This document shows positions 1-6,009 of a DNA stretch of 15,241 nt, in pieces. Location of the stretch: NCBI GenBank assembly GCA_947451445.1, contig CANFZJ010000030.1, positions 1-15,241 of the forward strand, written 5' to 3'. Positions within the stretch are counted from its first letter, which is position 1; the number at the start of each line of letters is the position of its first letter. The notes beneath the pieces are model-generated. The model searched no databases. It was not told the origin of the DNA and saw only the letters and a program-made list of their open reading frames with translations. The position numbers and the translations under genes were made by a program. This DNA is from Comamonadaceae bacterium. GTDB lineage: Bacteria; Pseudomonadota; Gammaproteobacteria; Burkholderiales; Burkholderiaceae_C.

Positions 1-1
1 G

Positions 2-847
2 GCGGGGTTTTTGTACGAGGCCATGAACGAGTCTGGCCTGGCTGCGCCGGGCTACCGCAAGGCGATTGAACTCAAGCCCAACACAGCCGTGCTGGAAGAA
101 GGCCTGCGCGGCCTGGACAACCGCACCGGCTTCACCCAGCGCCGCCGCCAGAAGATGACCGACGTGCTGTTCGTGGTCGAGGCCGGTACCGCGCCGGCGC
201 GCAAACCGACGGCGTTCACGCTGCCCGTGCCGGTGGGCGGTTCGATCCGCACCGTCAGCGTCTCCTACCCCGTGATCGCCCCCAGCACCGATCCGCTGCT
301 GGGCAGCATGACGGTGTCGGGCACGCAGTTCAAGCTGGAAAAAGTGGTCGACGTGAACGTCATGGCCCGCCGCGCCTTGAAGGACGAAATGCCCGGCATG
401 GTGTTTCGCGGCGTGACCCGCGCGATCGCCAAAGGTGTGGTGCAAGACCAGCTGCAAAAGAGCGGTGGCCTGCTGGGCGCGGTGATTGGTTCGGTGGCCT
501 CGGTCGCAACCGAGCAGGCGGACGACCGCATGTGGCGCATGCTGCCCGGCCGTGTGTATGTGGCACGGGGCTATTTGCCACCGGGCGAGCACCGCGTGCT
601 GGTCGATGGCCGCGACTACAACGTGACGATCGCCATCGACGGCCAGTACGCCCTGGTGCCGCTGCGCCTGTATGAAAACACCGTGCTGCAGGGCGATGTG
701 GGCATGTTTGGCAAGCTGCCTGCGGTGGCCGTTGCCGCCCCGCCAGAGCCACCCCCTGTGGTGACCAGCACCGTCAAGGTGGCCAAGCCTGCGCCCAAGG
801 CCCCGGCCAAACCGGCGGTTAAAAAACCAGCCGACGCCACCAACTAA
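2..847 (+). CDS. COG3014-type envelope protein, 5' end outside window
   Basis: The reading frame is open from base 2, so the start lies upstream and only about 281 C-terminal residues are present. The TTG at 11 and the ATG at 23 are internal and have no ribosome binding site. The first residues (GYRKAIELKPN) look like a helical TPR-type repeat. The middle contains a conserved GGLLGAVIG stretch, then DDRMWRMLPGRVYVARGYLPPGEHRV, close in style to COG3014 proteins, where a TPR-like N-terminal half precedes a beta-rich domain. The last 40 residues are Pro/Ala/Lys-rich and probably disordered. No biochemical function is established for the family. Its position before YcfL-like and LpoB genes matches an arrangement known from gammaproteobacteria and points to a periplasmic or outer-membrane role linked to peptidoglycan synthesis. 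The family assignment comes from memory of motif style and is fairly secure; the function is inferred. Confidence 0.75.
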   Translation, partial: AGFLYEAMNESGLAAPGYRKAIELKPNTAVLEEGLRGLDNRTGFTQRRRQKMTDVLFVVEAGTAPARKPTAFTLPVPVGGSIRTVSVSYPVIAPSTDPLLGSMTVSGTQFKLEKVVDVNVMARRALKDEMPGMVFRGVTRAIAKGVVQDQLQKSGGLLGAVIGSVASVATEQADDRMWRMLPGRVYVARGYLPPGEHRVLVDGRDYNVTIAIDGQYALVPLRLYENTVLQGDVGMFGKLPAVAVAAPPEPPPVVTSTVKVAKPAPKAPAKPAVKKPADATN

Positions 848-875
848 ACCCTCTTTTTCGGACCAAGGAACCCCC

Positions 876-1256
876 ATGTTTTTCAAAACCCTGGCGCTTG
901 CCGCCGCCTGTCTGGCGTTGACCGCCCAGGCCCAGACCCAAGACCCGACCACCCCTGCCGCCGTGGCCGCCAAAGTGGCGCTGCGCGGTGAGTCCCAGGG
1001 CGTCGGCGTGGTCGAGATGCGGATCACCCGCCCCAACGACATCCTGATCGTGCAGGCCGACCTGGCCAACAGTGAACGTGGTGACCGCACCGTGTTCTAC
1101 CGCTTCCGCTGGCTCGACAGCGTGGGCAACCAGGTGGGCGACGGCGAGTCCTGGAAGCAGCTGGGCGTGATGGGCAAGGGCATGCAAACCGTCAAAAGCG
1201 TGGCCCCCTCGGGCGCAGCCACCGACTTCCGCCTCGAAATGAATGTCAACAAATAA
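876..1256 (+). CDS. YcfL-like (DUF1425) exported protein
   Basis: 126 residues. Residues 1-19 form a signal peptide ending in AQA before QTQD, a type I cleavage site. The Cys at about position 12 is not in a convincing lipobox, whereas E. coli YcfL is a lipoprotein. The body carries the family pattern: an N-terminal beta region, LIVQADLAN, then FYRFRWLDSVGNQV, a turn, and an AP-containing strand ending TDFRLEMNV. Translation should start at 876, because AAGGAA lies 6 bases upstream. The gene sits 28 bases after the COG3014-type gene and 21 bases before lpoB, so it is almost certainly in the same transcript. DUF1425 proteins have no proven activity. The neighbourhood suggests an accessory part of the LpoB system in the periplasm. 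Confidence 0.8.
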   Translation: MFFKTLALAAACLALTAQAQTQDPTTPAAVAAKVALRGESQGVGVVEMRITRPNDILIVQADLANSERGDRTVFYRFRWLDSVGNQVGDGESWKQLGVMGKGMQTVKSVAPSGAATDFRLEMNVNK

Positions 1257-1277
1257 ATACAGCAAGGAACACTTTTT

Positions 1278-1877
1278 ATGACCACCCGCCGCGTTTTATC
1301 CCTCAGCATGCTCACCAGCGTGCTGGTCCTGGCCGGTTGCCAGGTATCGTCCCCCGTGGTGCGCTTTGACCGCCAGGTCAACTACGGTGACGCCAAGGCC
1401 GTCGAGCTGGTGACCAACGAGTTTGGCTCTACCGACCTGCAAATGATTGCCGAGAAAATGACCGGCGGCCTGCTGGAAACCGGCATCTTCCAGGGCCGCC
1501 CCACCGTCACCATCTCCACCGTCAAGAACAAGACCAGCGAGTACATCGACACCACCAACGTGATGAACTCCATCCAGACCACGCTGGTCAAGTCGGGCAA
1601 GGTGCGCTTTACCCGTTCGATGAATGAAATGCAGGCCGGTGTGGACGAGCTGCAGCGGCAAAACCAGAGCGGCCTGTACAAGCAGGGCACCACCGCCAAG
1701 GTCGGCCAGATGACCGCCGCCAAGTACAGCCTGGAAGGCGAGCTGACCAGCATCGTCAAGCAAAACGCCAACACCAAAGATGTGTTCTACAAATTCACCC
1801 TGAAGATGTTCGACGTGCAAGAAGGCACCATCGAATGGCAGGATGAAAAAGAAATTCGCAAGACCAGCAAGCGCTAA
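1278..1877 (+). CDS. lpoB: LpoB-type lipoprotein, penicillin-binding protein activator
   Basis: 199 residues, close to the 213 of E. coli LpoB. A lipoprotein signal peptide ends in LAGC with Cys21 as the lipid anchor. Gln at +2 predicts outer-membrane sorting. The globular part matches the LpoB fold: a helix with TDLQMIAEKM, the strand PTVTISTVKN, KTSEYIDT, NSIQTTLVKSGKVRFT, then AAKYSLEGELTSIV and a C-terminal EWQDEKEIRK strand. In enterobacteria LpoB crosses the periplasm and stimulates the bifunctional peptidoglycan synthase PBP1b. The Pro/Gln-rich linker of the E. coli protein is nearly absent here, with the domain starting within about 15 residues of the anchor. AAGGA lies upstream of the ATG. 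The stop codon overlaps the TAAGGAG ribosome binding site of the next gene, which supports one operon. The family is clear; the partner synthase in this organism is not known. Confidence 0.87.
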   Translation: MTTRRVLSLSMLTSVLVLAGCQVSSPVVRFDRQVNYGDAKAVELVTNEFGSTDLQMIAEKMTGGLLETGIFQGRPTVTISTVKNKTSEYIDTTNVMNSIQTTLVKSGKVRFTRSMNEMQAGVDELQRQNQSGLYKQGTTAKVGQMTAAKYSLEGELTSIVKQNANTKDVFYKFTLKMFDVQEGTIEWQDEKEIRKTSKR

Positions 1878-1889
1878 GGAGAACACCGC

Positions 1890-2765
1890 ATGTTCCGCAG
1901 AACCATCCTGGCCGTTTTGGCCACTGCTGCTGTGTCCCTGGGGCTGCCCGCCCTGGCGCAAAGCCCCGTCAAGATCGCCGTCACCGACCTGGCCTACACC
2001 CAGGCCGTGGCCCAGTACTTTGAAGCCGCCACTTACCAGTCCAGCAGCCAGCTCAACGTCAACCGCAACAGCCTGTCGGCCTCCGAGCAGTCCAGCGGCA
2101 CCTACGTGGCGGGCCGCTATAGCTACCTGGAGCAGCGCGAGCTGGGCTCCTACACCAACGACATCAAGGGCGCGTTGCTGCGTGGCACCATGTTCCACCT
2201 GGTGCAGGGCAAGGGCTTTGACGCAGGTGCCCCGCAGCCCACCAAGGCCGAGCAGGTGCTGAACCAGATCCAGACCGGCAAAATGGCCAAACCGGTGCGC
2301 CAGCCCGAGGTCAAAGACATCATTGCCCGCATCCGCAAGGGTGAGTTCAACGGTGCCGACTACGTGCTGTTTGGCACCCTGTCCAGCGCCGAATTCCGCG
2401 ACACGCTGTCGCCCCTGCAAGGCACCAACAGCGCCAGCTACCAGTTCAGCCTGGACATCCTGGCCGACTTCTCGCTGATCAGCACCAAGACCTTCGAGAT
2501 CAAGGCCGCTTTCTCGGCCCAGGGCGCGGGCAACGACACCAAGTTGCTGTCCAGCCGAGGCGACATCGTGCCGCCCAACCGCGCCAAGGTGATGCGTGAA
2601 ACCTCGCAAACCCTGGCCGCCAGTGTTTACGAACAGCTGACCGACCAGCTGGGCTACAGCGACCCCAAAATGGCCCGGGGCGTGCGCCAGCCTATGCAAG
2701 CAGGCCAGCCCATGCAGGTCCAACCGCAGGTGCAGCCTCAGCCTGCAGCTATCATTTTGAAGTGA
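1890..2765 (+). CDS. LpoB/CsgG-like exported protein, no lipid anchor
   Basis: 291 residues. A signal peptide covers residues 1-24 and ends in ALA before QSPV. There is no lipobox Cys, so the mature protein should be soluble in the periplasm. The mature start VKIAVTDLAY and the later ADYVLFGTLSSAEF (about 156-169) resemble the strands of CsgG/LpoB-type domains. The segment 180-215 continues with alternating beta strands, and a helix with RAKVMRETSQTLAASVYEQL follows. Residues 265-287 are a Met/Gln/Pro-rich tail. A strong ribosome binding site, AAGGAGA, sits 7 bases before the ATG and overlaps the lpoB stop. The gene looks like a diverged second copy of the LpoB-type domain encoded beside the lipoprotein version. 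A role in regulating peptidoglycan synthesis is inferred from context only. The last six codons fall in sequence resembling the dispersed repeat of this window. Confidence 0.72.
   Translation: MFRRTILAVLATAAVSLGLPALAQSPVKIAVTDLAYTQAVAQYFEAATYQSSSQLNVNRNSLSASEQSSGTYVAGRYSYLEQRELGSYTNDIKGALLRGTMFHLVQGKGFDAGAPQPTKAEQVLNQIQTGKMAKPVRQPEVKDIIARIRKGEFNGADYVLFGTLSSAEFRDTLSPLQGTNSASYQFSLDILADFSLISTKTFEIKAAFSAQGAGNDTKLLSSRGDIVPPNRAKVMRETSQTLAASVYEQLTDQLGYSDPKMARGVRQPMQAGQPMQVQPQVQPQPAAIILK
2745..2760 (-). repeat. Possible remnant of the dispersed double-hairpin repeat
   Basis: GCAGCTATCATTTTGA at the 3' end of the second LpoB-like gene resembles the first-hairpin half of the intergenic repeat as it appears on the plus strand near 7710 (GCAGCTATCAAAAT). 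Only about 16 bases match and the second hairpin is not evident, so chance remains possible. If real, it supplies the final residues AIILK of the protein. Confidence 0.35.
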
Positions 2766-3688
2766 TGCGCTTCCGTGCCGCTGTACTGGCGGCCGGATTG
2801 CTGACAGGGGGCTGCGTGCAAGCGCAGCCCCTTTTTGCGTCTGGCACCCTGCCTGGCCTGTCTGCCGATATGCCCGTGCTGCAGCGCGACGCCCTGCAGC
2901 CGCCGCTGCGTTACCGCGTCATCGTGCTGCCCGGCTCGGGCTGTTCCGGCATGGCCCCCATCGCAACGCGCTACTTTGCGGGCTTGCTGCACGCCCAAGT
3001 GCTGGTGCTGCACAAACCCGGCGTGGACCTGCAGGCGGGCCCCGCGCCCCGCAATTGCCCGGACGGATTTACCCAGCGCGACAGCCTCAGCCGCTGGCAA
3101 GCACAAGCCCGCGCCGCCCTGCGTGCCGATGCCCTGGTGCGGCAGGATGTGCCGCCGCTACCGCAGCTGCTGGTAGGCATCTCCGAAGGTGCCGAACTGC
3201 TGCCCGGCCTGGCCGCCGAAGTGCCCCATCTGGCCGGGCTGGTGCTGCTGTCCGGCTCGGGCCTGGACCCGCTGGAGGCCGGTGTGCTGCAAGCCCAGCG
3301 CCTGGGCCAGCTGCCTGCCTGGCGGGCGCTGGACGCGGCCCAGCGCTCCGACGCCCCCGACAGCACCGAAGTCGAAGGCCGCAGCCTGCGCTATTGGCGT
3401 GACCTGTGGCGCTGGCGGGTGGCCGGGCCGTTGCTGGCGTCGCCCTGGCCCATCCTGCAAGCCTGGGGCGATGCCGACGCCCTGGTGCCTGCCGAGGCCT
3501 ACCAGCGCTTCGCCGAGCGCGCCCAGGGCCGCACTGGCAACGTGGGGCCGTTCTGCAGCCTGCGCCTGCCGGGGGCCGACCACGGTTTGCAGCAGGGCGC
3601 AGAGGACGGCGTGCAGCGCCTGTGGGCCTGGCTGGAGAACTGGGGCCGCGCGCCACAGGGAGGCCTGTGTGGGGCCGACTTGCCGTAA
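2765..3688 (+). CDS. Exported alpha/beta-hydrolase of unknown substrate
   Basis: 307 residues from ATG 2765. A GTG three bases upstream is also in frame. The ATG overlaps the preceding TGA as TGATG, so translation is probably coupled, and there is no strong separate ribosome binding site. Residues 1-20 form a signal peptide with VQA before QPLF. The Cys at position 17 follows TGG and does not make a standard lipobox. After it come the hydrolase strand RVIVLPGSGCSG (51-62), the nucleophile elbow GISEG with Ser140, WGDADALVP with an Asp candidate at 236 or 238, and GADHGL with His273. Together these give a complete catalytic triad. Four Cys outside the signal peptide suggest disulfides in the periplasm. 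The substrate is not recognisable; an esterase or peptidase acting on an envelope component would fit the operon. An internal start at ATG 2870 (residue 36) would remove the signal peptide. Confidence 0.75.
   Translation: MRFRAAVLAAGLLTGGCVQAQPLFASGTLPGLSADMPVLQRDALQPPLRYRVIVLPGSGCSGMAPIATRYFAGLLHAQVLVLHKPGVDLQAGPAPRNCPDGFTQRDSLSRWQAQARAALRADALVRQDVPPLPQLLVGISEGAELLPGLAAEVPHLAGLVLLSGSGLDPLEAGVLQAQRLGQLPAWRALDAAQRSDAPDSTEVEGRSLRYWRDLWRWRVAGPLLASPWPILQAWGDADALVPAEAYQRFAERAQGRTGNVGPFCSLRLPGADHGLQQGAEDGVQRLWAWLENWGRAPQGGLCGADLP
2806..2836 (+). terminator. Intrinsic-terminator-like hairpin inside a coding region
   Basis: A perfect 9-bp GC-rich stem (GGGGCTGCG at 2808-2816, CGCAGCCCC at 2823-2831) has a 6-base loop and is followed at once by five T residues (2832-2836). 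The stem extends by one G-U and one A-T pair. This is textbook rho-independent terminator form, yet it lies in codons 14-24 of the hydrolase gene, just 40 bases after the stop of the upstream gene. It could end part of the transcripts of the lpoB operon unless ribosomes entering the hydrolase gene disrupt it. Confidence 0.6.
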
Positions 3689-3696
3689 GGGGGAGG

Positions 3697-3746
3697 TTGC
3701 TATCTATTTAATAGCTGCCTGCGCAGATACCATATGCGCTAGAGCC
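3697..3746 (+). repeat. Dispersed double-hairpin repeat, copy 1
   Basis: An AT-rich first hairpin (GCTAT 3699-3703 with ATAGC 3711-3715) is followed by a second one (GCGCA 3721-3725 with TGCGC 3735-3739) and the end motif CTAGAGCC. It fills nearly the whole 50-base gap between two convergent genes. It runs into the 3' end of the FAD-oxidase gene, whose TAG stop (3741-3739 on the minus strand) lies inside the repeat. It may act as a two-way terminator. Similar short repeats are, from memory, common in Comamonadaceae genomes. Confidence 0.75.
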
Positions 3747-5145
3747 TGAAAATCTTCCCCGGATTCAAAATATTCAGCGGGTCCAGCGCCCGCTTGATGG
3801 TGCGCATCATGGCCACGGCACCGTCGCCTGTTTCCGCTACCAAAAAATCCATTTTGTGCAGCCCTACGCCGTGCTCGCCGGTGCAGGTGCCGTCCAGTGC
3901 CAGGGCGCGGGTCACCAGGGCGTGGTTCAGGGCTTCGGCGGTGTCGCGCTCCTGGGGGCTGTCGGGGTCGATCAGGTAGCCGAAGTGGAAGTTGCCGTCG
4001 CCCACGTGGCCGACCAGAAAGTAGGGGATGCCGGACGCATCCGCCTCGGCCACCGAGTCCAGCAGGCAGTCGGCCAGCCGCGAGATCGGCACGCAGGTGT
4101 CGGTAGAAATCACCTTGCAGCCGGGGCGCGACTGCACGGCGGCGAAGTAGGCGTTGTGCCGGGCCGTCCACAGGCGGGTGCGCTCTTCGGGCGTGCTGGC
4201 CCATGCAAAGGCCTGGCCGCCGTGGTCGGAGGCGATCTCTTGCACCAGCTCGGCTTGCTCTTGCACGCCGGTGGGCGAGCCGTGGAACTCCATCAGCAGC
4301 AGCGGCTCTTCGCGCAGGCCCAGCTTGGCGTAGCTGTTGACCATGCGCACGGTGTTGGCGTCGATCAGCTCCACCCGCGCAATCGGCACGCCCAGCTGGA
4401 TCACCTGGATGGTGGTGCGCACGGCGGCCTCGATGCTGGGGAACGAGCAGATGGCGGCGGATATCGCCTCGGGCAGCGGGTAGATCTTCAGCGTGACGGC
4501 GGTGATCACGCCCAGCGTGCCCTCGCTGCCCACCATCAGCCGGGTCAGGTCGTAGCCCGCGCTGGACTTTTTGGCCCGGGTGCCGGTGTGGATGGTCTCG
4601 CCGCTGGCCGTCACCACCTCCAACGCCAGCACGTTTTCGCGCATGGTGCCGTAGCGCACGGCGTTGGTGCCGCTGGCCCGCGTGGCGCACATGCCGCCGA
4701 TGGACGCGTCCGCACCGGGGTCGATGGGGAAGAACAGGCCGGTGCTTTTGATCTCCTCGTTCAGCTGCTTGCGCGTCACGCCGGGCTGCACGGTGACCGT
4801 TAGGTCGTCGGCGTTGACGCTCAGGATGGCGTTCATGCGGCTGACATCCAGGCTGATGCCGCCCTGCACGGCCAGCAAATGCCCTTCCAGGGATGAGCCC
4901 ACGCCAAACGGGATGACGGGCACGGCGTACTGGCTGGCCAGCCGTACTGCATCCGCTACGTCGGCCGTACTCTGCGCAAACACCACGGCGGCCGGGGGCG
5001 GCACCGAGAACGACGATTCATCGCGCCCGTGGTGCTCGCGCACCGCCATGGCGGTAGAAAACTGGGGGCCGAACCGGGTTTGCAGCGCCTCGGCCAAGGC
5101 GGGCGGAATGGCTCGGATGGCCAGGGTGGGCAGCGGCGCGTTCAT
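3739..5145 (-). CDS. FAD-linked 2-hydroxyacid dehydrogenase (D-lactate/glycolate type)
   Basis: 468 residues, typical for the GlcD/Dld (cytochrome D-lactate dehydrogenase) family of FAD_binding_4 plus FAD-oxidase C-terminal domains. The FAD-binding loop PFGVGSSLEGH is at 79-89, and the long PGADASIGG...RYGTMRENVL segment is at 143-173. The C-terminal domain carries GHVGDGNFH (379-387), GEHGVGLHK (423-431) and LDPLNILNPGKIF (454-466). In this family the His residues of GHVGDGNFH and GEHG bind metal or substrate. The reaction is oxidation of a D-2-hydroxyacid, most likely D-lactate, to the 2-oxoacid, with electrons passed to quinone or cytochrome. There is no signal peptide, so it is a cytoplasmic or peripheral membrane enzyme. 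The start is supported by TTGGAGA upstream of the ATG. It is divergent from the adenosyltransferase gene across 127 bases. Glycolate oxidase is a less likely alternative, because no glcE or glcF is adjacent. Confidence 0.85.
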   Translation of the reverse strand: MNAPLPTLAIRAIPPALAEALQTRFGPQFSTAMAVREHHGRDESSFSVPPPAAVVFAQSTADVADAVRLASQYAVPVIPFGVGSSLEGHLLAVQGGISLDVSRMNAILSVNADDLTVTVQPGVTRKQLNEEIKSTGLFFPIDPGADASIGGMCATRASGTNAVRYGTMRENVLALEVVTASGETIHTGTRAKKSSAGYDLTRLMVGSEGTLGVITAVTLKIYPLPEAISAAICSFPSIEAAVRTTIQVIQLGVPIARVELIDANTVRMVNSYAKLGLREEPLLLMEFHGSPTGVQEQAELVQEIASDHGGQAFAWASTPEERTRLWTARHNAYFAAVQSRPGCKVISTDTCVPISRLADCLLDSVAEADASGIPYFLVGHVGDGNFHFGYLIDPDSPQERDTAEALNHALVTRALALDGTCTGEHGVGLHKMDFLVAETGDGAVAMMRTIKRALDPLNILNPGKIFRL

Positions 5146-5176
5146 GGTGTCTCCAAAAAATGTATTACGACTTACG

Positions 5177-5219
5177 CAACGCCTGACTGGCGGCCCTCTG
5201 GGCCTTCAGGCGGGCGTTG
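5177..5219. promoter_or_regulatory. Nested palindrome in divergent intergenic region
   Basis: CAACGC at 5177-5182 pairs with GCGTTG at 5214-5219, GCCTGA at 5181-5186 can pair with TCAGGC at 5206-5211, and GGCCC pairs with GGGCC across a TCT loop at the centre. The element sits between the start codons of the FAD-dehydrogenase and adenosyltransferase genes. It may be a shared operator or a leader hairpin. It is too short for a cobalamin riboswitch. Confidence 0.4.
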
Positions 5220-5244
5220 TGTCCAGTCCTGTGTATCCGACAAT
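5217..5244 (+). promoter_or_regulatory. Weak candidate sigma-70 promoter for the adenosyltransferase
   Basis: TTGTGT (5217-5222) and GACAAT (5239-5244) are spaced by 16 bases, 28 bases before the ATG. They match the consensus at three and four of six positions, so this is only suggestive. Confidence 0.25.
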
Positions 5245-5272
5245 CGTAGCCCGATTCAAAAGAAAGCAGCCC

Positions 5273-5839
5273 ATGGCCAACCGCCTTACGCAAATTGCCA
5301 CCCGTACCGGCGACGACGGCAGCACCGGCCTGGGTGACAACACCCGTGTCGCCAAAAACAGCCTGCGTGTGCATGCCATGGGCGATGTGGACGAGCTGAA
5401 CAGCCACATCGGCCTGCTGCTGTGCGAACCCCTGCCCGACGGCGTGCGCGCCCTGCTGGTGGAGGTGCAGCACCAGCTGTTCAACCTGGGCGGCGAGCTG
5501 TCCATTCCCGGTTTTGCGTTGCTCAAGCCCGACGCCGTGCTGGCGCTGGACCAGGCCCTGGCCGAGCACAACGCCACGCTGCCCCGGCTGGCCGAATTCA
5601 TCCTGCCCGCCGGCAGCCGTGCCGCGTCCCAAGCCCATGTGTGCCGCACCGTGGCCCGCCGCGCCGAGCGGGCGGTGGTGGCGCTGGAGGCCGTGGAAGC
5701 GCTGCAAGACACGCCCCGGCATTACCTGAACCGGCTGAGCGACCTGCTGTTTGTGCTGGCGCGGGTGCTGAACCGGATGGACGGCGGGGACGATGTGTAT
5801 TGGCAGAGCGCGCGGTTGGCGCGGGCCGCCGCGGAATAG
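5273..5839 (+). CDS. PduO-type cob(I)alamin adenosyltransferase
   Basis: 188 residues from ATG 5273, which has AGAAAG upstream and begins where family similarity begins; the open frame further upstream is not coding. The N-terminal ATP-binding motif TRTGDDGSTGLGDNTRVAK spans 10-28. VDELNSHIG (39-47) follows, and the conserved helices near the C-terminus carry ARRAER (128-133) and LNRLSDLLFVLARVLNR (152-168). These are hallmarks of the PduO/MMAB fold. The enzyme transfers the 5'-deoxyadenosyl group of ATP to cob(I)alamin, making adenosylcobalamin in the cytoplasm. No other cobalamin gene or B12-dependent enzyme is in the window, so it probably serves salvage or a distant enzyme such as methylmalonyl-CoA mutase. 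Function is confident; the physiological partner is unknown. Confidence 0.92.
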   Translation: MANRLTQIATRTGDDGSTGLGDNTRVAKNSLRVHAMGDVDELNSHIGLLLCEPLPDGVRALLVEVQHQLFNLGGELSIPGFALLKPDAVLALDQALAEHNATLPRLAEFILPAGSRAASQAHVCRTVARRAERAVVALEAVEALQDTPRHYLNRLSDLLFVLARVLNRMDGGDDVYWQSARLARAAAE

Positions 5840-5886
5840 CGCCGGGGCACGGCACGGGAAAGCCCTAGGCCGATGGCTTCTGGGGT

Positions 5887-5914
5887 TTGGCCATAATTCA
5901 CCAGGTTGTACGAT
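5887..5914 (+). promoter_or_regulatory. Candidate sigma-70 promoter for the lactonase gene
   Basis: TTGGCC (5887-5892) and TACGAT (5909-5914) are separated by 16 bases, each matching four of six consensus positions. The 5' leader to the ATG at 6010 would be about 90 bases. A second motif, GTTGTATGAC, at 5979-5988 partly repeats GTTGTACGATGAC at 5905-5917. These could be binding sites of a GntR-type regulator. Confidence 0.33.
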
Positions 5915-6009
5915 GACAGACTCCGATGATGGCTCTGGATATCCCGGATTCGCGCGGATTTTGCTTGTTTTGCAGATAGTTGTATGACCTCTAACCCCGG
6001 GAACCCCCT

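Noticed and set aside
741..841. Low-complexity Pro/Ala/Lys tail as a separate repeat element
   Set aside because: It is in frame with the COG3014-type protein and is an ordinary disordered C-terminal tail.
1296..2723. 475-codon open frame on the minus strand
   Set aside because: It is antisense to lpoB and its neighbour. The translation is rich in Gly, Ala, His, Gln and Val without family motifs, as expected from the reverse strand of GC-rich coding DNA.
4664..5272. Upstream extension of the adenosyltransferase frame
   Set aside because: Family similarity starts at ATG 5273; the extension is antisense to the FAD dehydrogenase and crosses the divergent promoter region.
5146..5272. Cobalamin riboswitch ahead of the adenosyltransferase
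   Set aside because: The gap is 127 bases and shared with a divergent gene. I see no B12-box-like segment, and the palindrome is too small for that riboswitch.
5913..5987. 24-codon open frame before the lactonase
   Set aside because: There is no ribosome binding site and no recognisable peptide. It overlaps promoter-like sequence.
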